Origin: Amaricoccus sp047275745
Lineage (GTDB): Bacteria; Pseudomonadota; Alphaproteobacteria; Rhodobacterales; Rhodobacteraceae
Direction: 5' to 3'
Length of the DNA: 64,000 nucleotides
NCBI RefSeq assembly: GCF_047275745.1
Contig: NZ_JBKQWU010000002.1
Location: forward strand, 124,001-188,000
Both the position numbers and the translations under genes were made by a program. The stretch's first letter is position 1. Each line of letters starts with the position of its first letter. The notes beneath the pieces are model-generated. The model worked only from the letters and a program-made list of their open reading frames with translations, was not told where the DNA came from and made no database searches. Of this stretch, positions 1 through 8,760 are shown in pieces.

Positions 1-88
1 CGGGCGCACGGGACGGGCCCCGGTTGCCTTCCCTTGCCGCGCGGCCTAGGGTCGGCCCGTCCCTCCCACTACCATCGAGCGCGGGCCC

Positions 89-1471
89 ATGAACCATCCG
101 CTGTCCAATTCCCAGATGCGCGACGCCGATGCGCTCCTGCATCCGTATGCCAACGCCGTCGCGCTGCGCGCGAACGGCGTGCAGATGATCGACCGGGGCG
201 AGGGGATCCGCGTCTATGACGAGAACGGCAAGGGCTACATCGAAGGGCTCTCGGGCCTCTGGTGCGCCGGCCTCGGCTTCAACAACGAGGAACTGATCGA
301 GACCGCGCGGGAGCAGATGGCGAAGCTCCCCTACTACCACCTCTTCACCGGCAAGAGCCACGAGAAGGCGATCGAACTCGCCGAGAAGCTGAAGGAGCTC
401 GCCCCCGGACGGATCGCCCGCGTCTTCTACCAGTCGAGCGGGTCCGAGGCGAACGAGACCCAGATCAAGATGGCCTGGTACTACAACAACGCGCTCGGCC
501 GGCGAGAGAAGAAGAAGATCATCAGCCGGGTGAAGGCCTATCACGGAACGACCATCGTCTCCGCCTCGCTGACCGGACTGCCCTACAACCACCTCGATTT
601 CGACCTGCCGGTTGATCGCATCAAGCATACGACGACCCCGCATTTCTGGAAGGGCGCGGAGCCCGGCGAGAGCGAGGCCGAATTCACCGCCCGCCTCGCC
701 CGCGATTTCGAGGAGATGATCCTCGCCGAGGGGCCCGATACCGTCGCGGCCTTCATCGCCGAGCCGATCATGGGCGCGGGCGGGGTGATCGTGCCGCCCG
801 AAGGCTATTTCCCGGCGATGGCGGAGGTCGCGCGGAAATACGACATCCTGATGATCTCGGACGAGGTGATCTGCGGCTTCGGGCGCACCGGCCAGTGGTT
901 CGGCGCGCAGACCTTCGGCTATGAGGCGACGTCCTATTCCATGGCGAAGCAGCTGACCGGTTCCTACCTGCCGCTCTCCGCTGTCGGGATCAATCAGGAC
1001 ATGGCCGATGTGATCGAGAAGCATACGGGCCAGATCGGCACCTTCGGGCATGGTTATACCTACGGCGGCCATCCGGTCGGCTGCGCGGTCGGGATCAAGA
1101 CGCTGGAGATCTATCACCGGATCGACGCGCCGGGCCGGGTCCGCGCGCTGGCCCCGAAATTCGCCGCGCATCTCGACCGGCTCGCCCAGCACCCGCTCGT
1201 CGGCGAGGCCCGGCATACGGGGCTGGTCGGCGCGCTCGAACTCGCACCGGAGAAGTCGCCGAAAGGGTTCGAGACCCCGGGCAGGGTCGGCCTCCGGCTG
1301 GCGCAGGAACTGCTTGAGCGCGGCGTGATCGTGCGCGCGATGGTCGATACGATCGCCTTCTGCCCGCCGATGATCATCACCGAGGAAGAGATCGACGAAC
1401 TCTTCGCCCCCGTCGAGGCCGCGCTCGACGCGACCGAGGCCTGGGCCAGAGCGGAAGGCCACCTCGCCTGA
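89..1471 (+). CDS. Class III (omega) aminotransferase, PLP-dependent
   Basis: A 460-residue fold-type I, class III aminotransferase, the usual length for pyruvate-dependent omega-amino acid or amine transaminases. Visible marks are SSGSEANE (about residues 116-123), the PLP-phosphate region, ISDEV with Asp258 for the pyridine nitrogen, and Lys287 in SMAKQLTG as the likely Schiff-base lysine. The ATG at 89 follows a short leader with no strong ribosome site. An EamA exporter follows 61 bases downstream on the same strand, so the two may be co-transcribed. The amino donor (beta-alanine, GABA, putrescine or taurine type) cannot be read from the sequence; annotation as 'aspartate aminotransferase family' is generic for this class. 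Confidence 0.93.
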   Translation: MNHPLSNSQMRDADALLHPYANAVALRANGVQMIDRGEGIRVYDENGKGYIEGLSGLWCAGLGFNNEELIETAREQMAKLPYYHLFTGKSHEKAIELAEKLKELAPGRIARVFYQSSGSEANETQIKMAWYYNNALGRREKKKIISRVKAYHGTTIVSASLTGLPYNHLDFDLPVDRIKHTTTPHFWKGAEPGESEAEFTARLARDFEEMILAEGPDTVAAFIAEPIMGAGGVIVPPEGYFPAMAEVARKYDILMISDEVICGFGRTGQWFGAQTFGYEATSYSMAKQLTGSYLPLSAVGINQDMADVIEKHTGQIGTFGHGYTYGGHPVGCAVGIKTLEIYHRIDAPGRVRALAPKFAAHLDRLAQHPLVGEARHTGLVGALELAPEKSPKGFETPGRVGLRLAQELLERGVIVRAMVDTIAFCPPMIITEEEIDELFAPVEAALDATEAWARAEGHLA

Positions 1472-1532
1472 CATTCTCGCGGGGCGCCCGCCCGCCCCCC
1501 TCTCCGCTCCCACGCTCCGAGAAAGGCGCCGC

Positions 1533-2456
1533 ATGACCGGCCCGCTGCGCGGCATCGCCTGCAAGATCGCATCCGTCACCTGTTTCGTCATCATGGCGGC
1601 GATCATCAAGGCGACGGCCTCCGTCGTACCGGCGGGACAGGCGGTGTTCTTCCGGTCGCTCTTCGCGATCCCGGTGATCCTCGTCTGGCTCACGGCGCGC
1701 GGCGAGTTGCGGCGCGGGCTCGCGACGGCGCATCCGCTCGGCCATGCCTGGCGGGGGATCGCGGGGACGACCTCCATGATCCTGATCTTCGCCGCGCTCG
1801 GCCTCCTGCCGCTTCCGGAGGCGACCGCGCTCGGCTATGCGACGCCGCTGCTTCTCGTCATCTTCGCGGCGATGTTCCTCCGCGAGCGGGTCCGCGTCTT
1901 TCGCCTGCTCGCCGTGCTCGTCGGCCTCGCGGGCGTGCTGATCGTGCTCTCGCCGCGCATGACGCTCGGCGTCGAAGGCGCCACATCGGCGGAGACGCTC
2001 GGCGCGGTGCTGGCGCTCGGCGGGGCGACCTTCGCGGCGCTGGCGCAGGTCTATGTGCGCAAGCTCGTGCGGTCGGAGGAAACGGCGGCGATCGTGTTCT
2101 ATTTCTCCGTCACCGGCGCCTGTGTCGGCCTCCTGACCCTGCCCTTCGGCTGGGTCCTGCCCACGCCGGGCCAGACGGTGCTGCTCATCGCGGCGGGGCT
2201 GATCGGCGGCGTCGGGCAGATCCTGCTGACCGAGAGCTACCGCTACGCCGAGGCGAGCCTGATCGCGCCATTCGAGTACACCTCGATGCTGCTCGCGATC
2301 CTGATCGGCTATTTCGTCTTCTCCGAGATCCCGACCCGCACCACGATCGTGGGCGCGACGCTGATCGTCGCGGCGGGTCTCTTCATCATCTGGCGCGAAC
2401 GCCAGCTCGGCCTGGCACGCGCCCGCGCGCGTCAGGCCATGACCCCGCAGGGGTAG
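1533..2456 (+). CDS. DMT superfamily transporter, EamA type
   Basis: A 307-residue inner-membrane protein made of two EamA repeats, giving about ten hydrophobic helices, typical for drug/metabolite exporters of the RhaT/EamA type. Charged loops such as RERVRVFR sit between helices and the tail is Arg-rich (WRERQLGLARARARQAM), facing the cytoplasm. The ATG at 1533 has GAGAAAGG about 7 bases upstream. The stop codon lies inside a duplicated 27-bp segment (2435-2487), so the last residues (MTPQG) are encoded by repeat DNA. Substrate unknown; the neighbouring aminotransferase hints at an amino acid or amine but does not prove it. Confidence 0.92.
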   Translation: MTGPLRGIACKIASVTCFVIMAAIIKATASVVPAGQAVFFRSLFAIPVILVWLTARGELRRGLATAHPLGHAWRGIAGTTSMILIFAALGLLPLPEATALGYATPLLLVIFAAMFLRERVRVFRLLAVLVGLAGVLIVLSPRMTLGVEGATSAETLGAVLALGGATFAALAQVYVRKLVRSEETAAIVFYFSVTGACVGLLTLPFGWVLPTPGQTVLLIAAGLIGGVGQILLTESYRYAEASLIAPFEYTSMLLAILIGYFVFSEIPTRTTIVGATLIVAAGLFIIWRERQLGLARARARQAMTPQG

Positions 2457-2487
2457 AATCGGGCCATGACCCCGCGGGGGTAGAACG
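2435..2487. repeat. 27-bp period tandem duplication over a stop codon
   Basis: Two near-identical copies, 2435-2460 and 2462-2487, share the core ATGACCCCGCRGGGGTAG. The first copy contains the EamA stop codon; the second gives a free five-codon minicistron (Met-Thr-Pro-Arg-Gly-stop). Each core is also a short GC dyad (ACCCC/GGGGT) that could form a weak hairpin. A related string occurs at 38471-38487 next to mutL. Confidence 0.8.
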
Positions 2488-2561
2488 CGCATGACACGGC
2501 GAGGGACAGGAACGTGATTGATGTTGACCGCGCGCCGGAGCGCCGCCAAGCTGAGGACGCC

Positions 2562-2906
2562 ATGCAGATCTTCAAGGTCTTCCGCGCGCCCGAATGGGCG
2601 GATCTGGTCGAGAACGGCAGCACCCCGGGCTCTCCTGTGGATCTGGCCGATGGCTTCGTTCATTTCTCGACCGCCGAGCAATTGTCCGAGACGATCCGGC
2701 GGCATTTCGCGGGCGAAACCGGGCTCGTTCTCGCCGCGATGCTGGCGAGCCGGGGCGGCGCCTGGCTGCGCTGGGAGGCCTCGCGGGACGGTGCGCTCTT
2801 CCCGCATCTCTACCGCGATTTCGAGATGGAAGACGTTCACTGGTCGCGGCGGCTGGACGACGACCCGGCCGCGCATGCGCTTCCGGCCGAAACAAGCTGC
2901 GCCTGA
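2562..2906 (+). CDS. DUF952 family protein
   Basis: A 114-residue protein of the DUF952 family, recognised from the N-terminal IFKVFRAPEW segment, the conserved DGFVHFST box and the LFPHLYRDF segment. Family members are small soluble proteins of unknown biochemical role. I chose ATG 2562 rather than the upstream in-frame GTG at 2514 because the family starts at this point and GAGGA precedes it. pyrD starts 4 bases after the stop, so the two genes are very likely co-transcribed; this is a common neighbourhood for DUF952 in Rhodobacterales and says nothing firm about function. Confidence 0.85.
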   Translation: MQIFKVFRAPEWADLVENGSTPGSPVDLADGFVHFSTAEQLSETIRRHFAGETGLVLAAMLASRGGAWLRWEASRDGALFPHLYRDFEMEDVHWSRRLDDDPAAHALPAETSCA

Positions 2907-2910
2907 CCCC

Positions 2911-3978
2911 ATGCGCGCGATCGACCGACTCGGCCTGCCGGTTCTGCGGGGGCTCTTTGATCCTGAAACCGCGCATGGCCTGGCGCTCAAGGCCTTGCGC
3001 CTCGGGCTCGGGCCGGCAAGCGGCCTGCCGAGTTCGCCCCGGCTCCGGACCCGCCTCGCGGGGCTGGACTTGCCGAATCCGATCGGGCTCGCGGCGGGTT
3101 TCGACAAGAACGCCACCGCGCTGCCGGCGCTGGCGCACGCGGGCTTCGGCTTCGTCGAGGTCGGCGCGGCGACCCCGCTGCCCCAGCCCGGCAATCCCAA
3201 ACCCCGGCTCTTCCGGCTGGACGCCGACCGGGCGGCGATCAACCGGTTCGGCTTCAACAACGACGGGGCGGTGGCGATCGCCGGCCGGCTCGCCGCGCGG
3301 CCCAGGGGAGCGGTGATCGGCCTCAATCTCGGCGCCAACAAGACGAGCATCGACCGGGCCGCGGATTTCGCGCGCGTGTTGACGCTCGCCGGGCCGCATG
3401 TCTCCTTCGCGACGGTGAACGTCTCCTCGCCCAATACCGAGAAGCTTCGCGACCTGCAGGGGCGCGACGCGCTCGACGCGCTGCTCGGCAGGGTCATGAA
3501 GGCGAACGCGGGCCTCGTCAGGCCGGTGCCGATCTTCCTGAAGATCGCCCCGGACCTGACCGACGCGGAACTCGCCGAGATCTGCGCCGTCGCCGAGGAT
3601 CATGGAATCGCCGCGCTGATCGCGACCAATACCACGCTCTCGCGCGAGGGTCTGACCGATCCCCGGAAGGAAGAGGCGGGCGGCCTGTCGGGCCGGCCGC
3701 TCTTCGCGCGCTCGACCACGATCCTGGCCAAGGCGGCGCTTCTGACCGGGGGCCGCCTGCCGTTGGTCGGCGTTGGCGGCATCGCATCGGCGGAGGACGC
3801 CTATGCGAAGATCCGCGCGGGCGCCTCGGCGGTGCAGTTCTACACGGCCATGGTCTTCGGAGGCATCGGCCTCGCGGCGGAATTCGCCCGCGGCCTCGAC
3901 GCGCTGCTGGCGCGGGACGGTTTCGCGAATGTCACCGAGGCGGTGGGGCTCGACGCGGAACGCTGGGCCAACGCCTGA
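2911..3978 (+). CDS. pyrD: Dihydroorotate dehydrogenase, quinone-dependent (class 2)
   Basis: A 355-residue FMN enzyme oxidising dihydroorotate to orotate in pyrimidine synthesis, feeding electrons to the quinone pool at the inner membrane. Class 2 is shown by the N-terminal helical extension (about residues 1-40, quinone tunnel) and by Ser in NVSSPNT as the catalytic base. FMN-binding segments GLAAGFDKNA, NRFGFNNDG, IATNTTLSREG and GVGGIASAEDA are all present in order, and length is normal. ATG 2911 lies 4 bases after the DUF952 stop and the two are probably translated from one message. No oddities. Confidence 0.97.
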   Translation: MRAIDRLGLPVLRGLFDPETAHGLALKALRLGLGPASGLPSSPRLRTRLAGLDLPNPIGLAAGFDKNATALPALAHAGFGFVEVGAATPLPQPGNPKPRLFRLDADRAAINRFGFNNDGAVAIAGRLAARPRGAVIGLNLGANKTSIDRAADFARVLTLAGPHVSFATVNVSSPNTEKLRDLQGRDALDALLGRVMKANAGLVRPVPIFLKIAPDLTDAELAEICAVAEDHGIAALIATNTTLSREGLTDPRKEEAGGLSGRPLFARSTTILAKAALLTGGRLPLVGVGGIASAEDAYAKIRAGASAVQFYTAMVFGGIGLAAEFARGLDALLARDGFANVTEAVGLDAERWANA

Positions 3979-4006
3979 AACCCGGCGAGCCCCCTGCGCG
4001 CGCGAC

Positions 4007-5335
4007 TCAGGCGACGCGCGCCTCGATCTTCGGATAGCGCAGGCCGAGCGTGATCCCCCGGGCCGTGTTGAGAATCATGAGCCCGGCCCAGAGCCCGTGG
4101 TTGCCCATGAGCGGGATCAGCGCCGCCAGCGCCAGCGCATAGACCGCGACCGAGACCAGCGCGGCGTCGCGCATGTCCCGCGTCTGGGTCGCGCCGATGA
4201 AGATGCCGTCGAGCATCCAGGCGGCGATCCCGATCAGGGGCGCCGCGATCAGCCAGGGCAGGAACTCGCGCGCCGCCGCCCGGACCGGCTCCGAGGTCGT
4301 CATGACGTCGATGATCGGCGGACCGAGCAGGCCGAACGCGAGCGCCAGCGCCACGGCGAAGCCGAGCCCCCATTGCGAGGACAGGATCGCGGCGCGGCGG
4401 AGTTCCGCGCGTGACCCCTGCCCGATCGCCTGCCCGACCAGCGCCTCGGCCGCGAAGGCGAAGCCGTCGAGCGCATAGGCGGTGACGTGGAGGAACTGGA
4501 GCAGGATCTGGTTCGCAGCCAGCGGCACGTCGCCGAGGCCGGCGCCGAAGAACAGGAAGGCGGTGAAACAGGCCTGCAGCACCACCGAGCGGATCATGAT
4601 GTCGCCATTGACCGCCGCCATGCGCCTGAGCTTCACGGGATCGAAGACCCGCGCCCAGTCCCGCCATTGCGCGCCCGAGAAGGCCGCGCGGCAGAGCCAG
4701 AGCCCGAGCGCGAGCCCGGCCCATTCCGCGATCAGCGTGGCGAGCGCCACCCCCGCGACTCCCCAACCGAGGCCGAGGACGAAGGTGATCGAGAGCGCGA
4801 CGTTCAACCCGTTGGTGAAGACCTGAAGAAGGAGCACGCCGCGCGCCCGCTCCATCGCGATGAGCCAGCCGGTGAGCGCATAGGCGGCGATCGCCGCCGG
4901 CGCGCCCCAGACCCGGATCGCGAGATAGGTCCGCGCGAGCCCCTCCACCTCGTCGGAGGCGGGCGCGAGCCGGAAGGCCGCCCAGAAGATCCCGACCTGG
5001 CCGAGGATCATCACCGCGCCCGCGGCGAAGGCGATCATGATCCCGCGCGTGAGGAGCGCCCCGGTCTCGCCCGCGTCGCCCGCGCCCCGCGCCTGGGCCA
5101 CGAGTCCGGTCGTGCCCATGCGCAGGAAGCCGAAGATCCAGTAGATCGAGAGCAGGATGATCGCACCGAGACCCACGGCGCCGATCGGCGCCGCCTGGCC
5201 GAGCTGGCCGATCACGGCGGTATCGACCGCGCCGAGCAGCGGCACGGTCGCATTCGAGACGACGATCGGGAGTGCGACGCCGAGCACGCGGCGGTGGGTC
5301 ATCGGCGGAACGCGGACCCTGTCGGGAGCGCTCAT
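4007..5335 (-). CDS. MATE family efflux transporter
   Basis: A 442-residue multidrug and toxin extrusion protein of the MatE/DinF type with about twelve hydrophobic segments in two bundles. Typical pieces are the N-terminal LPIVVSNATVPLLGAVDTAVIGQLG and FLRMGTTGLVAQARGAGD segments, and their second-half counterparts around VALATLIAEW and EALVGQAIGQG. The start at 5335 (MSAPDRV) overlaps the stop of the upstream thioesterase in an ATGA, which settles the start and implies translational coupling. It is the last gene of a three-gene minus-strand unit. Drug or cation specificity cannot be read. Confidence 0.92.
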   Translation of the reverse strand: MSAPDRVRVPPMTHRRVLGVALPIVVSNATVPLLGAVDTAVIGQLGQAAPIGAVGLGAIILLSIYWIFGFLRMGTTGLVAQARGAGDAGETGALLTRGIMIAFAAGAVMILGQVGIFWAAFRLAPASDEVEGLARTYLAIRVWGAPAAIAAYALTGWLIAMERARGVLLLQVFTNGLNVALSITFVLGLGWGVAGVALATLIAEWAGLALGLWLCRAAFSGAQWRDWARVFDPVKLRRMAAVNGDIMIRSVVLQACFTAFLFFGAGLGDVPLAANQILLQFLHVTAYALDGFAFAAEALVGQAIGQGSRAELRRAAILSSQWGLGFAVALALAFGLLGPPIIDVMTTSEPVRAAAREFLPWLIAAPLIGIAAWMLDGIFIGATQTRDMRDAALVSVAVYALALAALIPLMGNHGLWAGLMILNTARGITLGLRYPKIEARVA

Positions 5336-5904
5336 TCGCCGCCGCCGCTCCCGCCGCCGCTCCCCCTGAGGCCCGGCGGCATGTCGGGCGCCCGCTCGCG
5401 CCCGACGAGCGTCGGCATCAGGAAATGCCCGGTCGCCTGCGCCATCGGACGGCCGCGGTTGTCCTGCCAGGCTTCGACATGGACGCTGGCGTAGCGCCGG
5501 CCCATCCGCGCGACCCGCGCCCGGGCATAGGCGTCGCGCGGCAGCCCCGAGCGCAGGTAGTCGATGGTGAAGTCGATCGTCTTCGGCCAGGACGGGAACT
5601 GGCCCGCCTCGATGGCGGCGGCTTCCGGCCCGCCACCCTCCATCCGCTCCCAGACCATCTGCCAGGCGAGTTCCATGAGCGCGGTGATCTCGAGAAAGGC
5701 TCCGATCGCGCCGCCATGCAGCGCGGGAAGCATGGGATTGCCGATCAGCTTCTCGTCGAAGGGCATCCGCGCCGTCAGCTCGTCGCCGCGCCGGTCGAAC
5801 TCGACCCCGAGATGGCGGACATAGGGCACGGAGCGCGCGAGATGCCCGAGCGCGGTGTCGCGGCGCTGCTTGGCAACCTGAACCGGCTCGATCTTCTGCT
5901 TCAC
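5332..5904 (-). CDS. PaaI-family hotdog thioesterase (second of pair)
   Basis: A 190-residue hotdog-fold acyl-CoA thioesterase-like protein. The typical segment is MLPALHGGAIGAFLEITALMEL, where the HGG turn precedes the central helix, followed by FTIDYLRSGLPRDAYARARV. It starts with GTG at 5904, overlapping the previous thioesterase stop in a GTGA, and ends in an ATGA overlap with the MATE gene. It carries an N-terminal extension and a low-complexity Gly/Ser tail (GLRGSGGGSGGGE) not needed for the fold. Presumably hydrolyses an acyl- or aryl-CoA; the substrate is not deducible. Confidence 0.85.
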   Translation of the reverse strand: MKQKIEPVQVAKQRRDTALGHLARSVPYVRHLGVEFDRRGDELTARMPFDEKLIGNPMLPALHGGAIGAFLEITALMELAWQMVWERMEGGGPEAAAIEAGQFPSWPKTIDFTIDYLRSGLPRDAYARARVARMGRRYASVHVEAWQDNRGRPMAQATGHFLMPTLVGRERAPDMPPGLRGSGGGSGGGE

Positions 5905-6353
5905 GCCGCGCCCTCCGCGTCCGGTTTCCGGGTTCCGTCGACCATGAAGGCTCCGGCCGCGGCGGCGACGGGTTCGTCGAGTCCGTCGGCATAGGCGAAG
6001 GCGCGGACGAAGGCGACGCTGCGGGTCACGCGGTAGCACTCCGCCCGGCCGAGCAGCGCCCGTCCCGGCGGCGCCGCGCGCATGTAGTCGATCCGGAGAT
6101 CGATCGTGGCCGTGGTTTCCGGCCCGGCGGGGTGATTCATCACCGCCGCGCCACAGCAGGTGTCGAGCAGCGTGGTGACGACGCCGCCATGGAGGACGCC
6201 CGAGTCGGGGTCGCCGACGAAGCGGGGATCGTACTCCATGCGCAGGGCCGCCCGCCCGGCGTCGATTTCCACCAGCTTGATTCCGAGATCGCGCGCATGG
6301 GGCAGAACGTCGATGAACGCCTGCGCCTCCTCGATGCTCACTTTTCGCGTCAT
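5901..6353 (-). CDS. PaaI-family hotdog thioesterase (first of pair)
   Basis: A 150-residue PaaI-type thioesterase with the GVLHGGVVTTLLDTCCGAA segment (HGG plus the acidic residue on the central helix) and TIDLRIDYMRAAPPGRALLGRA strand pair. ATG 6353 was preferred over an upstream in-frame start because AAAGGAGA lies 6 bases before it and the family begins with a short helix here. It opens the thioesterase-thioesterase-MATE unit and is divergent from the MerR gene, sharing an intergenic region that holds a 16-bp palindrome at 6455-6470. That placement suggests the MerR protein also controls this unit (inference). Confidence 0.87.
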   Translation of the reverse strand: MTRKVSIEEAQAFIDVLPHARDLGIKLVEIDAGRAALRMEYDPRFVGDPDSGVLHGGVVTTLLDTCCGAAVMNHPAGPETTATIDLRIDYMRAAPPGRALLGRAECYRVTRSVAFVRAFAYADGLDEPVAAAAGAFMVDGTRKPDAEGAA

Positions 6354-6454
6354 GGCGCTCTCCTTTCGGCTGCGACATGGCCACATTCGGCGGCCCGGCA
6401 CAATGCCAACCGGCCTCCTGCGGCGGGGCGTTAATCGCATGACGCAACGTCACC

Positions 6455-6470
6455 CTTACGTAAACGTAAG
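6455..6470. promoter_or_regulatory. Perfect 16-bp palindrome, probable MerR-family operator
   Basis: The arms CTTACGT and ACGTAAG surround an AA spacer, an exact inverted repeat in an otherwise GC-rich gap between divergent genes. It sits 65 bases upstream of the MerR gene and about 100 bases upstream of the thioesterase start. The pattern TTACGT-N2-ACGTAA resembles the reported operator of LiuR, a MerR-type regulator of acyl-CoA degradation, which fits the beta-oxidation genes that follow. Confidence 0.65.
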
Positions 6471-6534
6471 ATTTTGATTGCTTGATAACCCGGCCGGTCC
6501 CATGTTCCCGGCAAGCACTTGAGGGAGGCCAGCG

Positions 6535-6951
6535 ATGACCGAGGACGAGGCCGAAGCCGCCGAAAAGGCGCGGAGCATCGGTGAGATGTGCGCCGAGTTC
6601 GGCGTTACGCCGCGGACCTTGCGTTTCTATGAATCGCTCGAACTGATCTCGCCGGTCCGGCGGGCGCAGCACCGGCTCTACACCCGCCGCTGCGCCACGC
6701 GCCTGCGGCTGATCCTGCGCGGCAAGCGCTTCGGCTTCAGCCTCGAGGAGATCCGCCAGCTCCTCAACCTCTACGATCTCGGCGACCAGCAGCTCACGCA
6801 GCTGAGCCGCACCCGCGACGCCGGGAGAGAGCGACTCGATGCGATGCGCGCCCAGCGCGAGGAACTCGATCTCGCCATCGCCGATCTCGAACGCCAGCTC
6901 GCCCTCATCGACGACATGCTCACCCGCCGCTCCGGCGCCGAAGCCAACTGA
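6535..6951 (+). CDS. MerR family regulator of acyl-CoA metabolism
   Basis: A 138-residue MerR regulator: N-terminal winged helix (IGEMCAEFGVTPRTLRFYESLELISPVRR, about residues 15-43), then LRLILRGKRFGFSLEEIRQLL and a C-terminal coiled coil (about residues 85-132) for dimerisation. It lacks the cysteines of metal-sensing MerR proteins, and belongs with the short MerR types that control fatty-acid or branched-chain acyl-CoA breakdown. The acyl-CoA dehydrogenase gene begins 17 bases downstream, so it probably heads the operon and autoregulates through the palindrome at 6455-6470. GGGAGG lies upstream of ATG 6535. Confidence 0.9.
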   Translation: MTEDEAEAAEKARSIGEMCAEFGVTPRTLRFYESLELISPVRRAQHRLYTRRCATRLRLILRGKRFGFSLEEIRQLLNLYDLGDQQLTQLSRTRDAGRERLDAMRAQREELDLAIADLERQLALIDDMLTRRSGAEAN

Positions 6952-6967
6952 ACAAACCGAGGCCATC

Positions 6968-8725
6968 ATGACCTACGCCGCTCCGCTCGACGATCTCGCC
7001 TTCCTGCTGCACCGCCTGTTCGCGGTGGAAAAGGCCGACATTCCGGGCTACGACGAGCTTGACCCGGACACGACCGCCGCCGTCCTCGGCGAGGCGGGAA
7101 AGCTCGCCGCCTCGGCGCTCGCACCGCTGAACCGCGCCGGCGACCTCGAAGGCTGCCAGTTCGAGAACGGTGTCGTGCGCGCGCCGAAGGGCTTCAAATC
7201 CGCCTATGACGCGGTCTGCCAGGGCGGCTGGACCGCCCTCGACCTCGATCCCGACTACGGCGGCCAGGGCATGCCGACGCTGATGAATTCGCTGACCGGC
7301 GAGATCTTCGCCGGGGCGAATATGGCGCTCAACATGTACTGGGGCCTGACGCATGGCGCCTACGCCGCGATCCATACCCATGGCACGCCGGACCAGAAGG
7401 CGACCTATCTGCCGCATTTCGCCACCGGGGACTGGACCGGGACGATGAACCTGACCGAGCCGCAGTGCGGAACCGACCTCGGCCTGCTGCGTACCAAAGC
7501 CGAACCGCGCGAGGACGGAAGCTACGCGATCAGCGGCCAGAAGATCTTCATCTCGGCGGGCGAGCACGACCTCTCGGAGAACATCATCCATCTCGTCCTC
7601 GCCCGCATTCCGGGCGCGCCGGCGGGCGTGAAGGGCATCTCGCTCTTCATCGTGCCGAAGTTCCTGCCGACCGAGGACGGCGAGCCCGGCCCCCGCAACG
7701 GCGTCTCCTGCGGTGCGATCGAGCACAAGATGGGCATCCACGGCAATTCGACCTGTGTCATGAACTATGACGAGGCCACGGGCTTCCTGATCGGCGAGCC
7801 GCACCGGGGCCTGCGCGCGATGTTCACGATGATGAACGAGGCGCGGCTCGCGGTCGCGATCCAGGGGCTCGCCCAGGCCGGCGCCGCGCTCCGGAACGCC
7901 GCCGCCTATGCGAAGGACCGCCTTCAGGGCCGCGCGCTACCCAAGCCCGCCAATCCCGAGGCCGCGGCCGATCCCCTGATCGTCCATCCCGACATCCGCC
8001 GCGCGCTCATGGACATGCGCGCCTTCGTCGAGGGCGGGCGGGCGCTCATCATCTGGGACGCGATGCTGATCGACCGCGCCCATCACAGCGACGCCGAGGC
8101 CGAGGCGCTGGCCTCGCTCCTGACGCCGGTCCTGAAGGGCTTCCTGACCGACAAGGGCTTCGCGACCGCGGTCGAGGCGCAGCAGGTCTTCGGCGGCCAT
8201 GGCTATACCGAAGACTGGCCGATGAGCCAGTTCGTCCGCGACGCGCGTATCACCATGATCTACGAGGGCGCGAACGGCATCCAGGCGCTCGATCTCGTCG
8301 GCCGCAAGCTCGCGGCGGATGGCGGCGCGCCGATGCGCCGCTTCTTCGAGGAGATCAGGACCTTCCTGCGCGAAGCCGAGGGCGAGACCGACGCGGAGTT
8401 CAAGACCGCCTTCCTCGATCCCCTGAAATCGGCCTCGAAGGATCTCGAAGCGGCGGTGATGAGTTTCATGCGCACGGGGATGACGAATCCCAACACGGCG
8501 CTGGCGGGCTCGACCGATTTCCTGCATCTCTTCGGTCTGACCTGCCTCGGCTACATGTGGGCGCGGATCGCGCGCGCGGCCAATGGCGAAACCGCCTTCG
8601 ACCAGGCGAAACGCCTGACCGCGCGGCACTACATGACCCGCGTGCTGCCGGAGACGGCGCTGCGCCGGGCCCGGATCGAAGCCGATCCGGAGCCGCTCAT
8701 GACCATGCCCGAGGAGGCCTTCTGA
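6968..8725 (+). CDS. Acyl-CoA dehydrogenase, long form with C-terminal extension
   Basis: A 585-residue FAD flavoenzyme that introduces the alpha-beta double bond into acyl-CoAs. The long form (most are about 380 residues) has an N-terminal cap, the MNLTEPQCGTDLG FAD/substrate segment, VFGGHGYTEDWPMSQFVRDARITMIYEGANGIQALDL (with the likely catalytic Glu in YEGANG) and a C-terminal helical domain to about residue 585. This architecture is shared by DmdC, the methylmercaptopropionyl-CoA dehydrogenase of marine Rhodobacterales, and by general long-form paralogues; here the thiolase and FadJ neighbours favour fatty-acid oxidation. ATG 6968 starts the conserved TYAAPLDDL. Confidence 0.94.
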   Translation: MTYAAPLDDLAFLLHRLFAVEKADIPGYDELDPDTTAAVLGEAGKLAASALAPLNRAGDLEGCQFENGVVRAPKGFKSAYDAVCQGGWTALDLDPDYGGQGMPTLMNSLTGEIFAGANMALNMYWGLTHGAYAAIHTHGTPDQKATYLPHFATGDWTGTMNLTEPQCGTDLGLLRTKAEPREDGSYAISGQKIFISAGEHDLSENIIHLVLARIPGAPAGVKGISLFIVPKFLPTEDGEPGPRNGVSCGAIEHKMGIHGNSTCVMNYDEATGFLIGEPHRGLRAMFTMMNEARLAVAIQGLAQAGAALRNAAAYAKDRLQGRALPKPANPEAAADPLIVHPDIRRALMDMRAFVEGGRALIIWDAMLIDRAHHSDAEAEALASLLTPVLKGFLTDKGFATAVEAQQVFGGHGYTEDWPMSQFVRDARITMIYEGANGIQALDLVGRKLAADGGAPMRRFFEEIRTFLREAEGETDAEFKTAFLDPLKSASKDLEAAVMSFMRTGMTNPNTALAGSTDFLHLFGLTCLGYMWARIARAANGETAFDQAKRLTARHYMTRVLPETALRRARIEADPEPLMTMPEEAF

Positions 8726-8760
8726 GGGCCTCTCCGGCCCGAGACGGAGGAACCAGACCC

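Noticed and set aside
1..88. Upstream end of window as a gene fragment
   Set aside because: No frame with protein-like composition or motif; it is leader sequence of the aminotransferase or the tail of an unseen gene.
6481..6500. FNR-like half-sites (TTGAT, TTGATA) near the MerR promoter
   Set aside because: Spacing and right half do not match TTGAT-N4-ATCAA.
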